Below are positions 56,011 through 64,000 of a stretch of DNA of 64,000 bases, one piece after another (position 1 is the stretch's first letter; each line of letters starts with the position of its first letter). The notes beneath the pieces were generated by a model. The model saw only the letters and a list, made by a program, of their open reading frames with translations. It was not told where the DNA came from and ran no database searches. The DNA is from Hofstenia miamia (lineage: Eukaryota > Xenacoelomorpha > Acoela): contig SCFE01000006.1 in assembly GCA_004352715.1 (NCBI GenBank), positions 1,608,441 through 1,672,440 of the forward strand, read 5' to 3'. The position numbers were made by a program, and so were the translations under genes.

Positions 56011-58630
56011 TTAAAGGAGGGAAGGTCCATCTGTGAGATTAAGAGCTGACTCTATCCAGAAAATGAGCAAATATTTAGAGAAAACCAAGAGTGTCATGAG
56101 AATACTTTCCAAGTAAGTTCCTCCTTTGAGACATCCTGACCTTAATGCATGTGCTAAGGGCCATGAATCCATAAGTATGGTGTCACCAGGAGATGCCATG
56201 TTGGCTGCTATCAAAAATGCTTGAAGTTCCTTCCTGAAGATGTGGGGAAATGATGTGGAACGAAAGGAGAATTCTGCTTCATCTGGACAAACTATCCCTA
56301 AATAGTACAAGGAAGCATCTGTATACCATATATTACCAGTAGAGGGAAATGTGAAGGGAGCCCATGACGTAATAAAAGTAGCTGCTCTGACCATTGCCAT
56401 CATGACTTTATGTGCTATGTTAAAGTCTTTATGGTGAAGATTATACAAAATTGAAGTTCTCCAATGAGTTGGACCATCTGTGACAATTGCAGAGTAACTG
56501 AGATAAGAGATCTTTTCACATTGAAAATGAAGCCCAAGTATTGCATGACTTGTAGACCATGGGATGACTTGACTTCTACCACTGAAATGTTGAGTTGAGC
56601 TAATTTCTGCATCCAAGTGTTGACTACATGCACTGCAGAGAAGGGTAAGACTATAAGTAGATTATCAATGTGCGCCTATGATATAAATCCAATTTTGTGA
56701 AAGGGGTAGAGTATTGCATTAGAAAGTAACTGACACAGAGCAATGCTGTAGGAGAGCCCCATTGGTGCCTTCTTGAAGATATAATGTTTAGAATTATGAG
56801 TGATAAAGGTGGTATGATACTTGTGTTTCTGCAAGACAGGGATGTGGTAGAACGCACTTTTAAGATGAAATTGCAGCAAAATGTAGTCACTTAGAGGCGT
56901 GTTCTTCTTCAAAACTTTAATGACTGACAGAAGGTGGAATCTAATCAGGCTTGTAAGTGGTGTAAGGAATGAATATTTGACCACCATCCTGAGTTTTCCA
57001 TTGGCTTTAGGAACAAAGAATGCTCTGGCTTGGAATAATGACCTTCACAGTGCTAAACTGATAACCTGTGCTTTCTCCAAGGCTGCAATGATTCAGTCTG
57101 TGTGTAATGAATGAAGTTTAGATGGTAATGTAATAGGACGTTTGAACATGGTAGGTTGCATACAAGATAACAAGATAGAGACTGTTAGTAAGTGCATAAT
57201 CCTCTGCGGAACACGGAATTCTGACTGGAACGATGGCCAATCTACTTCTGCTGAGTGGAATACGTACTGGGGATCTGGATCCAAAGGTTTGGCAATGATA
57301 GTTCCTTGGGAATTACCCACAAAATCAGGTACTTCTGTAGCTTGTGAAGGCTGCAAAAACTCTGCCAGTTGTTCACTTGTCATTGTAATACCAGATAAGA
57401 TAGAATGTTCTTCTTGCCTGGCTGCCTGTTCTGGGAGTGCTGAACCAGCTGCTTGGTCCAGTAGTGCTGTGGCTGCCTGATCTGCAAGTGCTGCCAACTG
57501 AGATGTGGTTAATGTGATGCCAGACAAAATATTGATCCAATTCTGCTGGGGGTGCTGGACTTGAGAATGCAAAGTAGCTTGGAGTGCAAATTCATTGAGT
57601 AACTGACAAATATCATCCATGTGTAAATGAGAGATAAGAGAAAGAAAAGTTCTAAAACATGGAACCACTGAGTCTGGAAGTTGAAAGTTGAGACCCATGA
57701 CATCTACTTCTTGAAGGCAAGGTGGCTGAAAAAGCTGAGGCTGTAATACCTGCAAGACTGCCAAAAGAGAAGAATCCTGTTAGTAATTGTGTAAGACAGG
57801 AGTTGATGCCTGGACTGGATCAGGAGTGAACTGCAGAGTGTTGTCCATTTGAGAACTAGGAAACACAGAAGACACATTAGAAAGAGGAACTGCTGGAGAC
57901 TGGAATGAAGATAATGTAGGGATTGTGAGAGAATCTGGTAAAGAGACATGTAAAGAGCTAACATCATTGATTTGTTCAAAATCTGGATCTTCCATAAGGC
58001 TGCTTAAATTGTGACTGAGATGAGAAGGCATTAAATGGCGAGTGCTGAGAGGGGTACCAAAGAGGGTTCAAAGGAATGAGGTGCAGGATTCTGATGGACT
58101 GCAGCTGATTGTCGGCTGTATTCTGAAGTGTGGCATTCCATCCATAATTAGCTGCTGCCAACAGAACTGATATGTTGTGTGATAATGGACTGCAGGTTAC
58201 TGGAGAGTACATCATATTCAGCAAGGATTGATCTGAGGCATTGCAATTCATTCTTATCACAGTTTGGTGTTTTACTGCTAGTGAGAGCTTTAGTGATTTG
58301 ATCAACAACCACAGGCAATTGGTGAGGGGTGAATGGTGTGTCTTCCAGAAGTGTTGAAATAGAGACTGGGGGAGCTGAAGAATGAGGTGGAGCGTTCTGA
58401 TTAGGGTGTTGAGAAGATTGTCCAGATTCGAGAGATTTGAGATGTTGTGTGATTCTGTCGAGGAGATGGACAAGCTGTTCATCACAGTTCTGGCTTTGTG
58501 ACCTGGTCTGTGAATTAACATTTATAAAATTCTCTATTGTTGAAACAGACTGAAATCCAAAGTATACCCCAAATATCTTCAGGAACAATTTCACCATCCT
58601 GGAACCTAGCCTAGCATTGTTATTAAACAT
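56011..58630 (-). pseudogene. Retroelement relic: gag-like, reverse transcriptase and RNase H parts
   Basis: A gag-like region lies at 58630-57100 in broken frames, with two related units (ILSGITLTTSQLAALADQAA and ILSGITMTSEQLAEFLQ). RT follows at about 57090-56650: FFVPKANGKLRMVV, then LKSAFYHIPVLQKHKYHT, then FKKAPMGLSYSIALCQLLSN. A decayed catalytic box near 56670 reads HIDN-like instead of (Y/F)xDD. RNase H lies at 56340-56011, with a YTDAS start, RKELQAFL, LMDSWPLAHALRSG and a closing ESALNLTDGPS. Multiple stops and shifts are present. The RT resembles Ty3/DIRS-type enzymes and the RNase H end resembles pararetrovirus or DIRS-type ends, so the class is uncertain. No integrase or tyrosine recombinase was found. 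Confidence 0.65.
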
Positions 58631-58719
58631 TCATGTACATTGCCTCCCCACAGGGTGTGCACTCTAAACACATACATTTCCAAAAACTGTTATACTAATT
58701 CAAATTTTTTGTTTGATTT

Positions 58720-59225
58720 GAACTGTGATGAACATACTGTTGCAGAACCCCAGCAGCAACAACAAACAACTGCTGCTATTTCAGTCAGAGATCTGCCTCT
58801 GCTCAATGCTCTCTAGAATGTTACAAACAAAACTACTCTCATGCTTGAACAGTTAAAAGTGGAACATCACATCCTTACTTTGTTGCCATCATTAACATTC
58901 CCAATCTCACATGGAATGTGAGAACTATTATGCAAAATCAAATCCAATGAACTTGCCATTATTCCTAACTCTGCCAAGCTCAATAATTGGCTTTTATATG
59001 ATACATTGTTAATGAGGTCTCTACCAGAAAATGATACCAAATCAATAACTCTGTGTAGAAAATATTAAATCAGAATTATCAACAAATAAATACCTACCTC
59101 AAGATGTCTATTTCATTATGGATACATTCAAAAAAGTATATGTGGGGCACTATATGTGACACAACATCATCGAACAGGACACTGTGAAAATCCTGGATTA
59201 AAATAGCCCAGTTTAGAGGGGGGCG
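58720..59225 (+). other. Possible plus-strand element coding remnant before the right repeat
   Basis: On the plus strand a broken frame reads EPQQQQQTTAAISVRDLPLL, LMLEQLKVEHHILTLLPSLTF and LLMRSLPENDTKSI. It is followed by AGAGGGGGGCG and the TG-starting repeat. This fits the 3' end of a plus-strand LTR element, opposite in orientation to the RT relic on its left. Evidence is weak. Confidence 0.35.
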
Positions 59226-59247
59226 TGTGGCATAACTGCATTAATTA

Positions 59248-60247
59248 NNNNNNNNNNNNNNNNNNNNNNNNNNNNNNNNNNNNNNNNNNNNNNNNNNNNN
59301 NNNNNNNNNNNNNNNNNNNNNNNNNNNNNNNNNNNNNNNNNNNNNNNNNNNNNNNNNNNNNNNNNNNNNNNNNNNNNNNNNNNNNNNNNNNNNNNNNNNN
59401 NNNNNNNNNNNNNNNNNNNNNNNNNNNNNNNNNNNNNNNNNNNNNNNNNNNNNNNNNNNNNNNNNNNNNNNNNNNNNNNNNNNNNNNNNNNNNNNNNNNN
59501 NNNNNNNNNNNNNNNNNNNNNNNNNNNNNNNNNNNNNNNNNNNNNNNNNNNNNNNNNNNNNNNNNNNNNNNNNNNNNNNNNNNNNNNNNNNNNNNNNNNN
59601 NNNNNNNNNNNNNNNNNNNNNNNNNNNNNNNNNNNNNNNNNNNNNNNNNNNNNNNNNNNNNNNNNNNNNNNNNNNNNNNNNNNNNNNNNNNNNNNNNNNN
59701 NNNNNNNNNNNNNNNNNNNNNNNNNNNNNNNNNNNNNNNNNNNNNNNNNNNNNNNNNNNNNNNNNNNNNNNNNNNNNNNNNNNNNNNNNNNNNNNNNNNN
59801 NNNNNNNNNNNNNNNNNNNNNNNNNNNNNNNNNNNNNNNNNNNNNNNNNNNNNNNNNNNNNNNNNNNNNNNNNNNNNNNNNNNNNNNNNNNNNNNNNNNN
59901 NNNNNNNNNNNNNNNNNNNNNNNNNNNNNNNNNNNNNNNNNNNNNNNNNNNNNNNNNNNNNNNNNNNNNNNNNNNNNNNNNNNNNNNNNNNNNNNNNNNN
60001 NNNNNNNNNNNNNNNNNNNNNNNNNNNNNNNNNNNNNNNNNNNNNNNNNNNNNNNNNNNNNNNNNNNNNNNNNNNNNNNNNNNNNNNNNNNNNNNNNNNN
60101 NNNNNNNNNNNNNNNNNNNNNNNNNNNNNNNNNNNNNNNNNNNNNNNNNNNNNNNNNNNNNNNNNNNNNNNNNNNNNNNNNNNNNNNNNNNNNNNNNNNN
60201 NNNNNNNNNNNNNNNNNNNNNNNNNNNNNNNNNNNNNNNNNNNNNNN
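59248..60247. other. Assembly gap, 1000 N
   Basis: An unsized placeholder gap. It hides the right edge of the CpG-poor block and any right LTR. Confidence 0.99.
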
Positions 60248-60619
60248 ATATATATATATATATATATTAAATGAAATGCGTTGTAAACTATCGGGCTAAT
60301 CTCGTTTGTGATTCCATTTTATATTTACCTATGTAAATGGAAATTGAGTGGAAGCCAATTTGGCTGGACACAAAATTGATAATGGCTATAAAACGTCTGC
60401 GCAATCTGCAAGCACGTACTCGTACTTGTCACACTCTTATAAACAATTAAGAAATGTAAAGAGTCATTTTGAAACATAGAATTAAGTGAAACGTAACTCA
60501 ATTTTTTTCAACATATAATTATTAGAATTTAGAGCAATTAGGTCAGGTTTTCAGTTATAATGGTTTTAAATTGTTTATCAAGTCTCAATTTTGCACATTA
60601 TTTGTGATATAATGATAAA

Positions 60620-61019
60620 AGTTTACTTAGACATTAGTCACACTGCCCATGCAACTATGTGATTCCTAAAAGATATGCTTGATGAACGTGTAATTTCAAA
60701 GGATATTTGGCCTCTTCGTTCGCCTGATCTGACCCCGCCTGATTTTTATGTTTGGAGGCAGCTAAAGGTTGTGCATATAAAGAGAACCCTACGACAATCG
60801 ATCAACTCAAAGAAGCTATACGTGATTTCATTACTTCAATAAGAACATGAAGCCTTTCAAAAGGTCTTTCTGAACAAGATTCAAAGAGTCAACATGTGTC
60901 TTAACAATAATGATCGTCATTTTCAACATTTATTGTAAATCATTTAAATAAATTGTTTAAACAATTTGGACCTTTTTTAAGAACTCACTGCGGAGAGACT
61001 TTCAAAACGCACTGTATAA
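60620..61019 (+). pseudogene. Tc1/mariner-type transposase C-terminal relic
   Basis: Frames near 60680-60760 read LDERVISKDIWPLRSPDLTP then PDFYVWRQLK, the third catalytic region of a mariner-related transposase. Degraded C-terminal residues continue to about 60940. The sequence ends near 61016 with GACTTTCAAAACGCACTGTA, which looks like a right terminal repeat. The N-terminal half is missing or lies in the gap. Confidence 0.7.
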
Positions 61020-62490
61020 AGAAAATAATTCCATTTTTCACATTTTGCTCCAATACGGAAAGTTTGACTACGGTTGTAATTAACAGATGATTTATGATTG
61101 GCTGAATATGGCAATAAAAATAGAAGCTAAATCTAAGTCGCTTCATCAATAGAATCACTGGAACTTTTTCCTTGAGCCCTCAGTCTAAAATTTGATGCTT
61201 CGCCAGTGCACTACATGCTATGAAAATGCAAGATTACCCTGAGAGTGGCATACTCCAGAACCTGTAATATGGTTTCGTCCATAAGTCTTTCACGCTATTT
61301 TACATCAATATATCTGCTTTATGTATGCATAGCAGGGCCAGCTCCATGCAGAGTACTACGTACCTGCTTGCATGCTCAAAATGTGTGTGCTCGTGGAATA
61401 GTCACTACTTTTCTTCATAAATTTGGACTCAATAGGAGAATGGCATAGGTCCATTTTCAAAGTATTAATAAGTCATGTATTGCTATCAAACTTTTTCCCA
61501 TAAAATTTTCGTCGTGTATAACGTTTTCTTGTACTTTATGGGCCTTACAACTAAATGTCAATATAAAAAACTATTAGCAAGAATAGTATTAAAATCATTC
61601 TAGAGTTTGAAATATAATTAATTACCAATATGAACTCGAGTTGCATAAATTTTTCCTGCACGTATTAAATAGTAAAAAGCAAACAAGCGTTGAAAATACC
61701 AGTTTAGTAATTTAAAAGCTTCCAAAAGCAAGTGTTAGACGGATTTCTAATTAAAAGACCGTGTTAATATTTTATATTTAGAAATTTGTATTTAAGAAGT
61801 ATTTTAAAGATCACTTCCACTTCTGTTCACTGAAATAGCAAGTTGTTTTGTCTAAGTATTACTACGTGAAATGTTGAATGCATATATTTCAATGGTGTCA
61901 AATCCGAAAGAGCTAGGAGAGCTTAAGCCTCTTGATTTTTAAAAACCTAAATTTAAATTTTGCATGGGGTGTTAGCTAGATTTATCTGCAAGTCATTAAG
62001 TACAGTGTAAAACTAATTGTTACACAATTATTATTGCAATTACAGTATTTTTCCAAAATTTCTTCTAGATTATTATGTTATTAACAAATGAGATTTCACA
62101 GTAATATTTTTTGGAATTTGTTATAGCATAATTTACAATAAATAAGCATGCTTCAATTGTTCTTCCTATAACCAGGTAAAAGCTATTGACCGTAAACTAA
62201 AGCTTTCAGCTAGTTCAGCTAAATTTGAAAAAGCAGTGAATTCTGAAGATTCTTGCCAAAACTTAAGTGTTCATTAACATGAATTTTGCAAAACAAGAGT
62301 TTTGTCATCATTATCACGCTAAGAAATGTACAACATTCTCTCAGAGTTGAAGAAGATGATTAGCAATTCAGCATCTTTTTAAAAAAATCCTGCAGTGTAG
62401 AGATGAAGGGTAACTGAAAAAACTCAAAATGTGGATTTTAATTTAAAACGAAAGTCGAATCAAAATATCTTAACAAAAACGAATTTCTCA
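61020..62490. other. Non-coding stretch
   Basis: No gene is supported. The 67-codon frame at 61245 has no recognisable domain. Confidence 0.4.
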
Positions 62491-62499
62491 CTTTTGAGC

Positions 62500-62570
62500 A
62501 GTGGCGTGTTTAGGAGGGGGCAGGGGGATGACTGCCCCCCCCATTTTTGGGCCAGCGGCGAACAATTAGG
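62500..62570. mobile_element. hAT-like terminus or small MITE fragment
   Basis: CAGTGGCGTGTTTAGGAGGG is followed by a G-run and then a C-run (TGCCCCCCCC), the same layout as the hAT ends at 28.42 and 8.72 kb. No partner end was found in the window. Confidence 0.4.
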
Positions 62571-64000
62571 AAAATTGTTATCTTTTCCTCAAAATTGGAA
62601 ATTGTTAACTTTAACTTAAGATGTTATCAATCGATTTGCTGCTAAAAACAGACGATTGCATTTTGTGTGAGCTTACTTTTGTTCAAAAAACTTTTTTTAC
62701 AATTTTTTTTCTGTAAAAATCCTAAAGGCACCACTGCTTTTGATTCTTGGCAACCGTTGCTCAAAATTTTTGTAAATGAGATTGAGAATTATTTATTAAA
62801 AGTGATTATTTACAAATATATATTTTCATTTTCCGTTTTGGCATTGTTAAAACGTACGTGTAAATTGAACATAAGACAACTCTGAAAAATTACTAAGGCA
62901 ATCCTGTAAACGCAGAATCTTTGCACCAGTTTCCGCAGTGCAGACTGCTATTTGCAAGAAATCTATTTTTATGAAACTTGATTACATAAAGAAGAAAAGT
63001 TGTTCTTGTTTAGATTTTTGAGGGCAAATTTAAACATTATTAAATAGAATATTAGACTTATTACTAGTCGCTTGAACAACAAAAAACATGTTAGATTTGT
63101 AAAGCCAAACCATTTTTCAGGCGTGTCATTCAGTGATTATCTTTAAACAGCTTGTTGTCTTTTAAAATAAATTGTTTTTCCTACATTTCAAAGCATTTTC
63201 TCTAAGTCTTCTAAGAATTTTGGAAATCATGAACGATTGACGCATCTATTGCTAAATGTGCTCGAACGTAATCTTGAAAATCTGTACTTAGACGTATTGC
63301 TGTGGCTGAATTTCTTGAAAAGATTAAATTTTTTACCTTGAAAATTCTGATTTTTCAAAATAGATTTATATACTCTTCATATCTAACGTTTATGTAATTA
63401 TAAGAATTAGACCACATGGGAGCTGCAACGAAGTTTAACTGTTTCTCTACACGTAGCTATTGATAGACCTCCCAAAAACATTTGAAGCATAGTGTACGCA
63501 AAGTCAGAGGTAAAGGCCTCGCAGGCATCAAGGTAAAGGCATCCCTTAAATGCGAGCGCGAACGAGCATGGATTTAAAACATAAGTGAAAGAAGAGATAT
63601 GTTATGATGGCTTCAATTTTTTTTCAAGGAATCATAAAAAAATCCGAAGCTGTTTAAGGTTAATGTTGTTGAATTCTCTACAATTGCTCACATAAAAACT
63701 ATTTTTCAAACCTTTATTTCCCTTGATTTTAGGGGTTTTGACACCATTTCTATGTTTTTAAAGTAGTTTTGAAAATTGTAGAATGAAAAGATGAAAATAG
63801 GAAGATATTTTTCATAAAAGACAAATAGTAACGACTAAATCCGAATTCTAAACAGTTTCAAGCGCATCAAAAGTGTAAAACACAGAAAATGTTATGTTCT
63901 TAGGTAGAATAATATATAATCTTTGTATGAATACGATGCATGGCATAAGCATCTTCTAAAAATATATTTTAGATAGTTCAACTTAGATAATTTTGCTGTT
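62571..64000. other. Non-coding stretch
   Basis: AT-rich DNA with ordinary CpG content. No ORF, transposon or repeat could be supported. Confidence 0.4.

Larger units (their letters stand above)
50935..59247. other. Block of extreme CpG depletion
   Basis: Reading every line from 50941 to 56000 gives five CpG dinucleotides (near 51562, 53077, 53235, 55854 and 55949). At roughly 30% G+C about a hundred would be expected. The retroelement part (56.0-58.65 kb) has more but is still poor for its higher G+C. Immediately left (49.9-50.4 kb) and right of the gap (60.27 kb onward) CpG is ordinary. TG and CA are abundant inside, as expected from deamination of methylated CpG. Confidence 0.85.

Noticed and set aside
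57093-57764. 223-codon minus-strand frame considered as a host gene
   Set aside because: Its position directly before the RT motifs, the repeated ILSGIT units and the surrounding broken frames fit a retroelement gag-like region better.
59225-60274. 349-codon plus-strand frame
   Set aside because: It is an artefact of the 1000-N gap ending in a (TA)n tract.
1-64000. CRISPR arrays, rRNA and intact tRNA genes
   Set aside because: No regularly spaced short repeats, rRNA-like blocks or tRNA cloverleaf patterns were seen. The nearest case, at 16.8 kb, is a degenerate SINE-like stretch.

Overview
The window reads as nuclear DNA of an invertebrate animal. It is AT-rich, has short GT-AG introns (many of 38-72 bases), (TA)n microsatellites, four assembly gaps, and a dense load of eukaryotic transposons (hAT, Tc1/mariner, pogo/Tigger-like, non-LTR, Mutator-like and a retroelement with RNase H). 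An arthropod such as a copepod would fit, but nothing here fixes the species.

Two conserved genes lie head to tail on the minus strand. MCM8 (46308 to 36092) is complete. Nine exons join in phase into 787 codons carrying the OB-fold zinc finger, Walker A, Walker B, sensor 1, arginine finger and C-terminal winged helix. Only 238 bases after its stop, an ELYS/AHCTF1 (MEL-28) homologue starts at 35853, with a splice acceptor almost touching its ATG. Its N-terminal beta-propeller exons lie at 25.9-35.9 kb and its alpha-solenoid exons at 3.06-4.53 kb. A further exon at 20.4 kb is supported by phase. The ELYS gene therefore covers most of the first 36 kb and continues past the left edge. MCM8 acts in recombination repair and replication; ELYS seeds nuclear pores on chromatin.

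Most remaining DNA is transposon debris inside introns. ELYS intron 3 holds a nest: a non-LTR element split by a Tc1-like element, which is split by a hAT element with an 8-base target duplication. MCM8 intron 2 holds an internally deleted non-LTR element with a 20-base target duplication. MCM8 intron 6 holds a non-LTR RT relic, a mariner relic and a pogo/Tigger-like MITE. Three Tc1-like copies lie at 22.5-25.5 kb. A Mutator-like transposase ORF runs into a gap at 19 kb. The first 1.34 kb is repeated almost exactly at 3.06-4.38 kb, probably an allelic or assembly duplicate.

The strangest region is about 50.93-59.25 kb. CpG almost vanishes there (five CpGs counted in the first 5 kb), although CpG is ordinary on both sides. 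It contains long foldback hairpins, a minus-strand retroelement relic, and a TGAGAC version of a CGAGAC-rich repeat that sits just outside it. Nothing bacterial, no CRISPR array, no rRNA and no confident tRNA gene was seen.
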